Origin: Bradyrhizobium sp. Ash2021
GTDB taxonomy: Bacteria > Pseudomonadota > Alphaproteobacteria > Rhizobiales > Xanthobacteraceae
Assembly (NCBI RefSeq): GCF_031202265.1
Contig: NZ_CP100604.1
Coordinates: forward strand, 744,001-808,000
Reading direction: 5' to 3'
Length of the DNA: 64,000 nt
Below the pieces are notes generated by a model. That model had not been told where the DNA came from. It searched no databases and saw only the letters and a list, made by a program, of their open reading frames with translations. Made by a program: the position numbers and the translations under genes. Positions 8,945 through 17,302 of the stretch are shown here, one piece after another (within the stretch, counting starts at the first letter, position 1; every line of letters begins with the position of its first letter).

Positions 8945-10162
8945 TCACGACCCGCCGCGCAGTAGATCGCTGATGACGACCAACTGGTTGTCGCGGAATT
9001 CGACCATGTAACCGTCCTTGATCGGACGATAGTCGGTCGGCGATGTGTTGAGCGTGATGCCGGGCAACAGCATCGACAGCGACACGTTCTTGAGGTTGGC
9101 GGCCTGGGCCATGATGTTGGCGCGGCTCAGATCGTTCTTGCACTGCTCCAGCACCACGACCAGCGCCTGGGCGACCATGTAGCCATAGCCGGCCGCGAAG
9201 TTGGCGGGATCGACATTCGGCAACCGCGACTTCATGAAGTCTGCATAGGCGACGAGCCCGGCGTCTTTGGAGTCGGGAGTGTAGGGTTTCAGCGCCACCA
9301 CCGACATGATGCCAGAGGCCGCCTCGAGGCCGGCCGGCACCATCACCGTGTCCTTGTTGGCGCAACCAGAGGCGATGAAGCGCGTCGGCCGCCAGCCGGT
9401 CTCGTAGGCCTTGCGGATCGCCTGCGCGCAGGCGCGCGGCGTCACGCTGTAGATCAGAAACACGTCGGCCTTGGTGTTGGCGAGCGTGAGGATCTGCGAA
9501 TCCACCGTCGGGTCGGCGACTTCAAAACTCGTCGCCATCGCGATCGCCTTGTCGGCATCGGCGCCGAGCGCTTGCCTGACGCCGCGCAGATAATCTTTTC
9601 CGGCGTCGTCGTTCTGGTAAAGGATCGCAAAGCGCGCGTTGGGGTTTTTGGCTCGCGCATAGCGGACCTCGATGCCGGCCTCCTCGACATAATTGGGCGC
9701 CCAGGGCAGCGCCATCAGCCAGGGCCGGGTGGCGGGCTCGTTCCATTTCGACGCCGAGCTGATCAGGAACAGATGCGGCACCTTGGCGCCGTTGAGATAT
9801 TTAGCCGTCGCCGAGCTCGGCGCGGTGCCCATGGTGCCGAACATGAAGGCGACGCCGTCATTCTCGACCAGCCTTCGCGTCGCCTCGACCGTCTTCGGCG
9901 GCGAAAAACCGTCGTCGAGCGATATCATGTTGAGCTTGCGCCCGTTGACGCCGCCCCTCTCGTTGATCATGTCGAAATAGGCGGCAAACACCTTGCCGGT
10001 GACGCTGAGCGCCGAGGCCGGGCCGCTATACGGCATGATGTTGCCGAACTTGATCTCGGTGTCGGTGATCCCTGGCTGCTGCGCCACGGCCGGCGTCCAT
10101 GCGGCAAGCGACAGGGAGGCCGCCAAAAATACGGCCGGGGCAACGCTGCTCGATCTGATCAC
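8945..10162 (-). CDS. Branched-chain amino-acid/aromatic type ABC binding protein (LivK-like)
   Basis: A 405-residue type-I periplasmic binding protein (Peripla_BP_6). A Sec signal ends near AVAQQ; the mature protein begins PGITDTEIKFGNIMPYSGPASA, the normal first strand of this family, followed by NERGGVNGRKLNMISLDD. The start is GTG at 10162, supported by GGGAGG seven bases upstream. Its gene diverges from the acyl-CoA dehydrogenase at 10371 across 208 bp, which suggests the receptor feeds the CoA-ester pathway downstream; in Bradyrhizobium such receptors often take aromatic or fatty acids rather than amino acids. No permease genes are present, so it must use components encoded elsewhere. 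Confidence 0.9.
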   Translation of the reverse strand: MIRSSSVAPAVFLAASLSLAAWTPAVAQQPGITDTEIKFGNIMPYSGPASALSVTGKVFAAYFDMINERGGVNGRKLNMISLDDGFSPPKTVEATRRLVENDGVAFMFGTMGTAPSSATAKYLNGAKVPHLFLISSASKWNEPATRPWLMALPWAPNYVEEAGIEVRYARAKNPNARFAILYQNDDAGKDYLRGVRQALGADADKAIAMATSFEVADPTVDSQILTLANTKADVFLIYSVTPRACAQAIRKAYETGWRPTRFIASGCANKDTVMVPAGLEAASGIMSVVALKPYTPDSKDAGLVAYADFMKSRLPNVDPANFAAGYGYMVAQALVVVLEQCKNDLSRANIMAQAANLKNVSLSMLLPGITLNTSPTDYRPIKDGYMVEFRDNQLVVISDLLRGGS

Positions 10163-10370
10163 GTTCGATCCTCCCGGCGTAGCGCCGATTTTGTGTTATT
10201 TTTGTTGGCCGCAGGCTAGGGCAGGCCTAAGGAATCCGTCTTGCGTTCAGTTGCTGGACGCGAGACGCAACCCGCCGACGCTGCGCTCTGGCGCGGCAAG
10301 GAAAAAGTCAGCCGCTCAACGCAAGTTGCGCCGGCCAAATCAGGGCAATTTAGACCCCAGGGAGGCCACT

Positions 10371-11525
10371 ATGCTGGAGCGGACACGGGCGCAAAGCCCA
10401 TTCTATACGGCGGAACATGAAGCGTTCCGCGAGATGATGCGCCGCTTCGTGGCCCGCGAAATCGAGCCCTTTGCCAGCGAATGGGACGAAGCCGGCGAGT
10501 TTCCGCGCGAGCTGTACGCAAAAGCCTCCGAGATCGGGCTATTGGGGCTGGGTTTTCCCGAGGAATATGGCGGCGTCGCCGCCGACCAGTTTATGAAGAT
10601 CGTGGCCTCGCAGGAACTGGCGCGCGCCGGCGCCGGCGGCGTCAGCGCAAGCCTGATGAGCCACACCATCGGCTCGCCGCCGATCGCGCGCGCTGCTCGT
10701 CCCGAGATCAAGGCGCGGGTGCTGCCGGAGGTGTTGGCAGGCAAGAAAATCTCGGCGCTCGCGATCACCGAGCCGAGCGGCGGCTCGGACGTCGCCAATC
10801 TCCGCACCAAAGCGCGCCGCGACGGCGATCATTACGTCGTCAGCGGCGAGAAGACGTTTATCACCTCGGGCATGCGCGCCGACTATCTGACGGTCGCGGT
10901 GCGTACCGGCGGCGAAGGCGCGGGTGGCGTCAGCCTGCTCCTGATCGAAGGTGATACGCCGGGCCTGTCACGGACCAAACTGAAAAAGATGGGCTGGTGG
11001 GCGTCGGATACCGCGACGCTGCATTTCGACGAGTGTCGCGTGCCGGTCGAAAACCTGCTCGGCGAGGAGGGCCAGGGTTTCAAGCTCATCATGCAAAATT
11101 TCAACAGCGAGCGCATGGGCATGGCGGCGAGCTGCACGGCTTACGCCCGCGTCTGCGTCGAGGAGGCGATCGCCTACGCCAGGGAGCGCAAGACATTTGG
11201 AAAACCGATCGCGCAGCATCAGGTGATCCGCCACAAGCTGGTCGATATGGCGCAGCGGGTTGCGGCGTCGCAGGCAATGCTGGAGATGCTGGCGTGGCGG
11301 CTCGGGCAGGGCGAAAGCCCGGTTGCCGAGATCTGCATGATGAAGAACCAGGCGACCCAGACCATGGCGTTCTGCGCGTCAGAGGCGGTGCAGATTTTCG
11401 GCGGCGCCGGCTTCATGCGCGGCATCAAGGTCGAGCGGATCTACCGCGAGGTCAAGGTCAACGCCATCGGCGGCGGTACCGAGGAGATCATGAAGGATCT
11501 TGCCTCAAGGCAGATGGGGCTGTGA
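10371..11525 (+). CDS. Acyl-CoA dehydrogenase (first of catabolic island)
   Basis: A 384-residue flavoprotein acyl-CoA dehydrogenase. It has FPEEYGGVAA in the N-terminal domain, the flavin/substrate strand AITEPSGGSDVANLRTKA near residues 125-142, SGEKTFITSGMRADY, the RKTFGKPIAQHQ helix and the C-terminal GGAGFMRGIKVERIYREVKVNAIGGGTEEIMKDL. The loop reads GGGTEE rather than the classical EGTSE. Relatives with this tail act on branched or medium-chain acyl-CoA such as citronellyl-CoA, but the substrate is not settled here. The ATG at 10371 follows AGGGAGG; the longer upstream frame covers the promoter region. It heads a gene set running to the carboxylase at 20895. Confidence 0.92.
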   Translation: MLERTRAQSPFYTAEHEAFREMMRRFVAREIEPFASEWDEAGEFPRELYAKASEIGLLGLGFPEEYGGVAADQFMKIVASQELARAGAGGVSASLMSHTIGSPPIARAARPEIKARVLPEVLAGKKISALAITEPSGGSDVANLRTKARRDGDHYVVSGEKTFITSGMRADYLTVAVRTGGEGAGGVSLLLIEGDTPGLSRTKLKKMGWWASDTATLHFDECRVPVENLLGEEGQGFKLIMQNFNSERMGMAASCTAYARVCVEEAIAYARERKTFGKPIAQHQVIRHKLVDMAQRVAASQAMLEMLAWRLGQGESPVAEICMMKNQATQTMAFCASEAVQIFGGAGFMRGIKVERIYREVKVNAIGGGTEEIMKDLASRQMGL

Positions 11526-11548
11526 GCGGGATGCCTCTTACCCTCAGC

Positions 11549-11647
11549 CGTCATTCCGGGGCGCGCGTAGCGCGAACCCGGAATCCAGAGATAAGTTAAA
11601 CAATATCGAGGTTCCGGGTTCGGCGCTTCGCGCCGCCCCGGAACGAC
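11549..11647. repeat. Large palindromic intergenic repeat, family A
   Basis: Begins CGTCATTCCGGGGCGCGCG and ends in its approximate reverse complement CGCCCCGGAACGAC, with a second inner inverted pair around AACCCGGAATC / GGTTCCGGGTT. It stops 11 bp before the next start codon. Related copies lie at 15443, 17168 and 32647. Confidence 0.85.
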
Positions 11648-11658
11648 AAGGAAGCAAA

Positions 11659-12828
11659 ATGCTCTTCACCGCCGACCACGACGAACCCCGCCGTATCCTG
11701 CAAAAGTTCATCGCCGCGGAAATCAACCCGTTCGTCGATGAATGGGAGAAGGCGGAACAGTTCCCCTCGCACGAATTGTTCAAGAAGCTCGGCGATCTCG
11801 GCTTTCTCGGCCTCAACAAGCCGGTCGAATTCGGCGGCCAAGGGCTCGATTACAGTTTTGCGCTGATGATGGCGGAAGAGCTCGGCGCCATCAGATGCGG
11901 CGGCGTGCCGATGGCGATCGGGGTGCAGACTGACATGGCGACCCCGGCGCTGGCGCGGTTCGGCTCCGACGAAGTGCGCCAGGAATTCTTGGCGCCCGCG
12001 ATCGCGGGCGATGCGGTTGCCTGCATCGGTGTCTCCGAGCCGGGTGCGGGCTCCGACGTCGCCTCGATCAAGACCAATGCGCGCTCCGACGGCGACGATT
12101 ACGTCATCAACGGCGGCAAGATGTGGATCACCAATGGCGTGCAGGCCGACTGGATCTGCCTTTTGGCCAACACCAGCGACGGGCAGGTCCATCGCAACAA
12201 GTCGCTGATCTGCGTGCCGATGAAAACCAGGGGCGTGCAGGTCGCGCGCAAACTCGACAAGATGGGGATGCGCTCGTCCGATACCGCGCAGATCTTCTTC
12301 GACAATGTCCGGGTGCCCAAGCGCAACCGCATCGGCGACGAGGGCAAGGGCTTTACCTACCAGATGGTGCAGTTCCAGGAGGAACGGCTGTGGGGCGCGG
12401 CGGCCTGCCTCAAGGCGCACGAATTCATCATCGCCGAGACCATCGAATATACGCGAAACCGCAAGGCATTCGGCAAGACCATCCTCGATAACCAGACCGT
12501 GCACTTCAAGCTCGCGGAAATGCAGACCGAGGTCGAACTGTTGCGCGCGCTGATCTATCGTGCCGCCGAAGCGCTGGTCGCGGGCGAGGACGTGACGCGG
12601 CTTGCGACCATGGCCAAGCTGAAGGCTGGCCGCTTGGGCCGCGAATTGACCGATGCCTGCCTGCAGTTCTGGGGCGGCATGGGCTTTATGAACGAGACGC
12701 CGGTGAGCCGGGCCTATCGCGACAGCCGCCTGACCTCGATCGGCGGCGGCGCCGACGAGGTGATGCTGACGGTGCTATGCAAGATGATGGGTACACTGCC
12801 TGGAACGGGCCAAAAAGGAAACGCCTGA
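11659..12828 (+). CDS. Acyl-CoA dehydrogenase (second of catabolic island)
   Basis: A 389-residue acyl-CoA dehydrogenase, paralogous to the one at 10371. Landmarks are LNKPVEFGGQGLDYSFAL, CIGVSEPGAGSDVASIKT, NGGKMWITNGVQADW, RKAFGKTILDNQ and FWGGMGFMNETPVSRAYRDSRLTSIGGGADEVML. The GGGADE loop again lacks the canonical catalytic Glu position. Adjacent paralogous dehydrogenases in one operon suggest two oxidation steps or a heteromeric enzyme. The ATG at 11659 is preceded by AAGGAAG and lies only 11 bp after a palindromic repeat, so the repeat is part of the leader. Its stop overlaps the GST start by one base (TGATG), which implies translational coupling. Confidence 0.92.
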   Translation: MLFTADHDEPRRILQKFIAAEINPFVDEWEKAEQFPSHELFKKLGDLGFLGLNKPVEFGGQGLDYSFALMMAEELGAIRCGGVPMAIGVQTDMATPALARFGSDEVRQEFLAPAIAGDAVACIGVSEPGAGSDVASIKTNARSDGDDYVINGGKMWITNGVQADWICLLANTSDGQVHRNKSLICVPMKTRGVQVARKLDKMGMRSSDTAQIFFDNVRVPKRNRIGDEGKGFTYQMVQFQEERLWGAAACLKAHEFIIAETIEYTRNRKAFGKTILDNQTVHFKLAEMQTEVELLRALIYRAAEALVAGEDVTRLATMAKLKAGRLGRELTDACLQFWGGMGFMNETPVSRAYRDSRLTSIGGGADEVMLTVLCKMMGTLPGTGQKGNA

Positions 12829-13484
12829 TGATCACGCTTTATCACTGCGACGGCGCGCGCTCGTTCCGTCCGCTCTGGATGCTGGAAGAGTTGGGCCTGC
12901 CCTACGAGCTCAAGATGCTGCCGTTTCCGCCGCGGGTGTTCGCCAAGGAATATCTCGCGATCAATCCGCTCGGCACCATTCCCTTCATGGTCGACGGCGA
13001 GACCAAAATGACGGAGTCCTCCGGCATTTGCCATTACCTCGGCACCAAATACGGCCCGACGTCGCTGGTTGTCGGTGTCGACGACGCGGCCTATGGCGCC
13101 TTCCTGAACTGGATGTACTTTAGCGATGCGACGCTGACGTTTCCGCAAACGTTGGTGCTCCGCTACAGTCAGCTGGAACCCGAGGAGCGGCGCAATCCGC
13201 AGGTCGCCGGCGATTACGCCAAGTGGTTCCTCGGCCGACTGCGCGCTGTCGAAGCCGCGACCGGCAAAGCCGAGACGCTGTGCGCCGGGCGCTTCACGGC
13301 GGCGGATATCGTCAATGGCTACGCCCTCCGGCTGGCCGAAAACATCGGTTTGGCCAGGGAATTCGGACCTAACGTCGCCGCCTATTGGGCGCGATTGCAG
13401 GCGCGCGACGGCTACCAGCGGGCAGTGGCCGCGGAACAAAAGGCCGGCCTCGAGCAGAACGTGGCGCCGCGCGTGCGCGCCTGA
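12828..13484 (+). CDS. Glutathione S-transferase family protein
   Basis: A 218-residue cytosolic GST. Residues 1-80 form the thioredoxin-like domain: ITLYHCDGARSFRPLWMLEELGLPYE, NPLGTIPFMVDG with the cis-proline, and TESSGICHYLG which binds the gamma-glutamyl part of glutathione. The rest is the all-helical domain with AADIVNGYAL, the N-capping box region. The start codon overlaps the upstream dehydrogenase stop. In such a catabolic operon it could isomerise or dehalogenate an intermediate, or remove a reactive enoyl-CoA; the exact reaction is not evident. Confidence 0.88.
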   Translation: MITLYHCDGARSFRPLWMLEELGLPYELKMLPFPPRVFAKEYLAINPLGTIPFMVDGETKMTESSGICHYLGTKYGPTSLVVGVDDAAYGAFLNWMYFSDATLTFPQTLVLRYSQLEPEERRNPQVAGDYAKWFLGRLRAVEAATGKAETLCAGRFTAADIVNGYALRLAENIGLAREFGPNVAAYWARLQARDGYQRAVAAEQKAGLEQNVAPRVRA

Positions 13485-13494
13485 CGCGCCCTCT

Positions 13495-13579
13495 CCGTCA
13501 TTGCGAGGAGCGTAGCGACGAAGCAATCCATACTTTCTTTGTTGCCCCATGGATTGCTTCGCTTCGCTCGCAATGACGG
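13495..13579. repeat. Palindromic intergenic repeat, family B
   Basis: CCGTCATTGCGAGGAGCG leads into GAAGCAATCCAT, and ATGGATTGCTTCG then GCTCGCAATGACGG close the other arm, giving a long hairpin with a short T-rich centre. This is a different family from the CATTCCGGGG type. It lies between the GST and AraC genes and could act as a terminator for the operon upstream. Confidence 0.85.
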
Positions 13580-13691
13580 TTTCATCAGCTTTTTCCGTCA
13601 TGTTCGGCCGAATCTCGTCGGTGACAGCCGCCGAATTTGCGCTATGGTTGCCCCGCGCAGCGGCCAAAGAGCCGCGCGAGGAGGATCTGTC

Positions 13692-14510
13692 ATGGACGCC
13701 AAGGGCCATGTTTCCGGCCATCTGATGCTGATCACCCCCGATCGCGTGTTTTACGCGGGGCTGCTCGGCCGTCCGCGCGAGCGCTGTCCGGGGGCCTTTC
13801 ACGTCTATGTCGCGATCAAGGGCGGCCTCTGCCTCACCACCGCGGCCGGTCGCGAGAGCCATGGCGAGCTTGCCGTCACCACACCAAATCAGCGCCACAC
13901 CATCGCCAGCGTCTATCGCTCGGCGATCTGCGTCGCCATCGAGCCTGAAAGCGTCCGCGCCGGCGCGCTCGATGCGCTCGATGCGCGGCTTACGGGTCCG
14001 GAACGCCATCTGCTTGCCGACCGGATTCGCGGTGCCTATGCGGCGCTGCGGGATCGGCAATACAGCGACGACCTGTCGAACGCCGAATTCGACACCATGT
14101 GTTTCGGCGAGGCACTATCGCAGCGCGCGCTCGATCCGCGCGTGGTGCGCTCGATCGCGCAGATCGGCAAATTTGACGGCGAGCCGGTGACCGCGGCAAG
14201 CTGTGCGACCGAAGCAGGATTATCGCCGTCGCGCTTCCTGCATCTGTTCAAGGAAGAGACCGGGATCTCGTTCCGCTCGTTCCGGGCCTGGAAGCGGGCG
14301 CGGCATTTGCTGCACTTCGCCAACCAGGACATCAACCTTGCGCATCTCGCGCAGGATATCGGCTATCCCGACTCCACGCATTTCAGCCACTCGATCCGAA
14401 GGTTTTACGGCTTGAAGCCGCGCGCGATCTTTTCCGGCTCGCGCGATCTGGCGATCTACCACAGCGGCCGCATTGGCGCCGATAGCGCGTGGACGCAAGA
14501 AGCCGGCTAG
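13692..14510 (+). CDS. AraC-family transcriptional regulator
   Basis: A 272-residue regulator. The N-terminal 150 residues form a small ligand-sensing beta domain (MLITPDRVFYAGLLGR onward, with LCLTTAAGRES and HGELAVTTPNQRHTI). The C-terminal 100 residues carry two helix-turn-helix units: AASCATEAGLSPSRFLHLFKEETG and LAHLAQDIGYPDSTHFSHSIRRFYG, ending KPRAIF. The ATG at 13692 follows GAGGATCT. It sits inside the catabolic island, between the GST and the BKACE gene, and is the best candidate for its regulator; the effector could be an acid or CoA ester of the pathway. Confidence 0.9.
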   Translation: MDAKGHVSGHLMLITPDRVFYAGLLGRPRERCPGAFHVYVAIKGGLCLTTAAGRESHGELAVTTPNQRHTIASVYRSAICVAIEPESVRAGALDALDARLTGPERHLLADRIRGAYAALRDRQYSDDLSNAEFDTMCFGEALSQRALDPRVVRSIAQIGKFDGEPVTAASCATEAGLSPSRFLHLFKEETGISFRSFRAWKRARHLLHFANQDINLAHLAQDIGYPDSTHFSHSIRRFYGLKPRAIFSGSRDLAIYHSGRIGADSAWTQEAG

Positions 14511-14572
14511 CGCCGGACGCATGATCCTCGTTCCTGTTTTGCGACAAGACACGAGCAGATCGAAGGAATTTC

Positions 14573-15439
14573 ATGAGCGAAAAGGCCGTCATTACCTGCG
14601 CGCTGAACGGCGTGCTGACCGATCCCAAGCAGCACCACGTTCCCGTCACGCCGGAACAGATGGCGCGCGAGGCGAGGGCCGCCTTCGACGCCGGCGCCAG
14701 CGTCATGCATATCCATCTGCGCCAGCAGGAACCGAACAAGGGCCATCTGCCGTCGTGGGAGGTCAGCGTCAGCCGGGAGATCCAGCAGGCGATCCGCGAG
14801 GCTTGCCCGGGCGTCATCATCAATCACACCACCGGCACCTCGGGGCCGAACTATTCCGGAGCGCTCGATTGCGTGCGCGAGACCAAACCGGAGATGGCGG
14901 CCTGCAACGCCGGCTCGCTGAATTATCTGAAAGTGAAGGCCGACAACACCTGGGCCTGGCCGCCGATGATGTTCGATAACGCGGTCGAGAAGGTGCAGGA
15001 CTATCTCGACGTGATGAAGGCGGCGGACACGATTCCGGAATTCGAATGCTTCGACGTCGGTATCGTCCGCTGCGTCGGCATGTACCGGCAGACCGGCATG
15101 TATTCCGGTCCGCTGGAATATAATTTTGTGATGGGCGTCGCCTCCGGCATGCCGGCCGATCCGGAATTGCTGCCGATCCTCTTGAAGCTCAAACTGCCGG
15201 AAGCACATTGGCAGGTCACCGCGATCGGGCGCGCCGAAATCTGGCCGCTGCATCAGCGCTGCGCCGATCTCGGCGGCCATCTGCGCACCGGTCTGGAGGA
15301 CACCTTCTATCTCGCCGACGGCACCAAGGTGACGTCGAACGGGCAGTTGATCGAGGCGATCGCAGCGTGCGCGCGCAAGGCGGGCCGCGAGATCGCGAGC
15401 CCGGCGGAAGCGCGGCAGATTTTTGGGGTCAGGCATTGA
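14573..15439 (+). CDS. BKACE family beta-keto acid cleavage enzyme (DUF849)
   Basis: A 288-residue member of the beta-keto acid cleavage enzyme family, whose founding member Kce condenses 3-keto-5-aminohexanoate with acetyl-CoA and splits it into acetoacetate and a new CoA ester. Zinc-binding and active-site features are visible: VMHIHLRQ near residue 45, INHTTGTSGPN near 84 and FECFDVGIVRC near 160. Length is typical. AAGGAA precedes the ATG. In this context, between an AraC regulator and a CoA ligase with a carboxylase, it may cleave a beta-keto acid formed late in the pathway. The exact substrate cannot be told from the sequence. Confidence 0.9.
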   Translation: MSEKAVITCALNGVLTDPKQHHVPVTPEQMAREARAAFDAGASVMHIHLRQQEPNKGHLPSWEVSVSREIQQAIREACPGVIINHTTGTSGPNYSGALDCVRETKPEMAACNAGSLNYLKVKADNTWAWPPMMFDNAVEKVQDYLDVMKAADTIPEFECFDVGIVRCVGMYRQTGMYSGPLEYNFVMGVASGMPADPELLPILLKLKLPEAHWQVTAIGRAEIWPLHQRCADLGGHLRTGLEDTFYLADGTKVTSNGQLIEAIAACARKAGREIASPAEARQIFGVRH

Positions 15440-15442
15440 GTT

Positions 15443-15520
15443 GTCATTCCGGGGCACGCGAAGCGTGAACCCGGAATCTCGAGATTCCGGGTCTGGTCCT
15501 CCGGACCATCCCGGAATGAC
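15443..15520. repeat. Large palindromic intergenic repeat, family A
   Basis: GTCATTCCGGGGCACGCGAA opens and ATCCCGGAATGAC closes; the centre AATCTCGAGATT is itself palindromic. It fills the gap between the BKACE stop and the ligase leader, ending 22 bp before the ligase ATG. Confidence 0.85.
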
Positions 15521-15542
15521 GGCCGAGCGAAACGGAGACAGC

Positions 15543-17147
15543 ATGACCAACCTCGCAGCCACCGGCGGCGTCCCCGGTCCGGGCCGCATCGGCCGGGTCG
15601 CGATCGGCGATCTCCTGAAACGCGCGGCGGCGCGGTTTCCCGATCGCGTTGCCGTCACCGACGGCGCGCGGCGCGTCACCTTCACCGAGCTGGAGCGCGA
15701 CGCCAACCGCTTCGCCAATTATCTGGTGCGGCGCGGGCTAAAGCCGGGCGAAAAGATCTCGACGATCTGCAACAACTCGGTCGAGTTCGTCAAAGCGCTG
15801 TTCGGCATCCATCGCGCGGGTCTGGTCTGGGTGCCCATCAACACCATGCTCGGTCCAGCCGACATGGACTACATCCTCGGACACGCCGAGGTGCGGTTCG
15901 CGCTGATCGACGATAATCTGCACGCGCAGGCTGACCGCCGCGCCGCGCTGGAAAAGCGCGGCATCGATCTGATCGCGGTCGATCTGACCGGCAACGCCGC
16001 CAAAGCCGGGTTGGAGAGTTTCAACGATCTCATCAACGGCCAGTCGGATATCGAGCCCGAGATCGATTTCGACGACCGCGATCTCGCGATGATCATCTAT
16101 ACCTCCGGCACCACGTCGCGCCCGAAAGGCGCGATGCACTGTCACCTTGCCGTCGTGATGGCGGTCATGAGCAATTGCATCGAGATGCAGCTCGGGCGCG
16201 ACGACGGCATCACCGGGCAATTCCCGCTGTTCCACTGCGCCGGCCATGTGCTGCTGCTGAGCTATCTCTCGGTCGGCGGCCGCATGGCGCTGATGCGCGG
16301 CTTCGACCCCGTGGTCTGTATGGAAGCCATCGTGCGCGATAAGCTCACCGTGTTCGTCGGGCTGTCGCTGATGTATCAGGCGATCCTCGATCACCCGCGC
16401 CGCCGGGAATACGACCTCTCGGGGCTGAAGACCTGCATCTACACCATGGCGCCGATGGGCCGCCCGCTGCTGGAACGCGCGATCGCCGATCTCTGCCCGA
16501 ACTTCGTGCTCTCGAGCGGCCAGACCGAGATGTATCCGGCGACCACGATGTCGCGGCCCGAGGTGCAGCTCACGCGCTTCGGCAATTACTGGGGCGAATC
16601 GCTGATCGTCAACGAGACCGCGATCATGGACGATGCCGGCAATCTGCTGCCGCGCGGCCAGGCCGGCGAGCTCGTGCACCGCGGCCCCAACGTGATGATG
16701 GGCTATTACAAGGACCCGAAGGCCACCGAAGAGGCGCGCAAATTCGGCTGGCATCACACCGGCGATCTCGCGCTGATCGATGAGAATGGCGAGGTGCTGT
16801 TCCTCGACCGCAAGAAGGACATGATCAAGTCCGGCGGCGAGAATGTCGCCTCCGTCAAGATCGAGGAGACGCTGCTGGCGCATCCCGCCGTGCAGAATGC
16901 CGCCGTGGTCGGCCTGCCGCATCCGCAATGGGGCGAGGCGGTCTCCGCTTTCGTCAAGCTGAAGCCGGGCGCGCAGGCCGACGAAGCCGGAATTGCCGAG
17001 CATTGCCGCAAACATCTTGGCGGTTTTCAGGTGCCGAAGTTCATCAAGATACTGGATGAAATGCCGATGACCGCGACGGGCAAGCTGCGGAAGGTAGAAC
17101 TGCGGCAGGCTTTTGCCGAACATTTTGCAGAGAAGAAGAGTGCGTGA
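15543..17147 (+). CDS. AMP-forming acyl-CoA ligase
   Basis: A 534-residue adenylate-forming CoA ligase. The phosphate-binding motif IIYTSGTTSRPKG lies near residue 186, the aromatic/gating region near GQTEMYP around 325, the adenine motif WHHTGDLALIDENG near 400, the hinge DRKKDMIKSGGENV near 425 and the catalytic lysine in TGKLRK near 515. It should activate a carboxylic acid to its CoA thioester using ATP, feeding the dehydrogenases and carboxylase around it. The ATG at 15543 follows ACGGAGACAGC and begins after the palindromic repeat; an upstream in-frame extension runs through the repeat and is not believable. The substrate is unassigned. Confidence 0.9.
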   Translation: MTNLAATGGVPGPGRIGRVAIGDLLKRAAARFPDRVAVTDGARRVTFTELERDANRFANYLVRRGLKPGEKISTICNNSVEFVKALFGIHRAGLVWVPINTMLGPADMDYILGHAEVRFALIDDNLHAQADRRAALEKRGIDLIAVDLTGNAAKAGLESFNDLINGQSDIEPEIDFDDRDLAMIIYTSGTTSRPKGAMHCHLAVVMAVMSNCIEMQLGRDDGITGQFPLFHCAGHVLLLSYLSVGGRMALMRGFDPVVCMEAIVRDKLTVFVGLSLMYQAILDHPRRREYDLSGLKTCIYTMAPMGRPLLERAIADLCPNFVLSSGQTEMYPATTMSRPEVQLTRFGNYWGESLIVNETAIMDDAGNLLPRGQAGELVHRGPNVMMGYYKDPKATEEARKFGWHHTGDLALIDENGEVLFLDRKKDMIKSGGENVASVKIEETLLAHPAVQNAAVVGLPHPQWGEAVSAFVKLKPGAQADEAGIAEHCRKHLGGFQVPKFIKILDEMPMTATGKLRKVELRQAFAEHFAEKKSA

Positions 17148-17167
17148 TGATGGCCAACACCCCCCAC

Positions 17168-17289
17168 CGTCATTCTCCGATGCGCAATTGCGCATCGTAG
17201 ATGCGCCCTCTTGGGCGCAGGCCCGGAATCCATAACCACGATAATGAGTATGGATTCCGGGCTCGCGCTGCGCGCGCCCCGGAATGACG
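17168..17289. repeat. Large palindromic intergenic repeat, family A
   Basis: CGTCATTCTCCGATGCGC opens and GCGCCCCGGAATGACG closes. Inner arms GGAATCCATA / TATGGATTCC form a second hairpin, and GATGCGCAATTGCGCATC forms a third. It ends 13 bp before the carboxyltransferase ATG. Confidence 0.85.
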
Positions 17290-17302
17290 AGGATAGGTAT
17301 TT

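Noticed and set aside
13495..13579. Repeat as a CRISPR or tRNA-like structure
   Set aside because: A single long hairpin without spaced direct repeats or cloverleaf arms; it is one of the dispersed palindromic families.
15738..17195. 485-codon antisense frame over the ligase gene
   Set aside because: Same shadow effect; the plus strand carries all ligase motifs.
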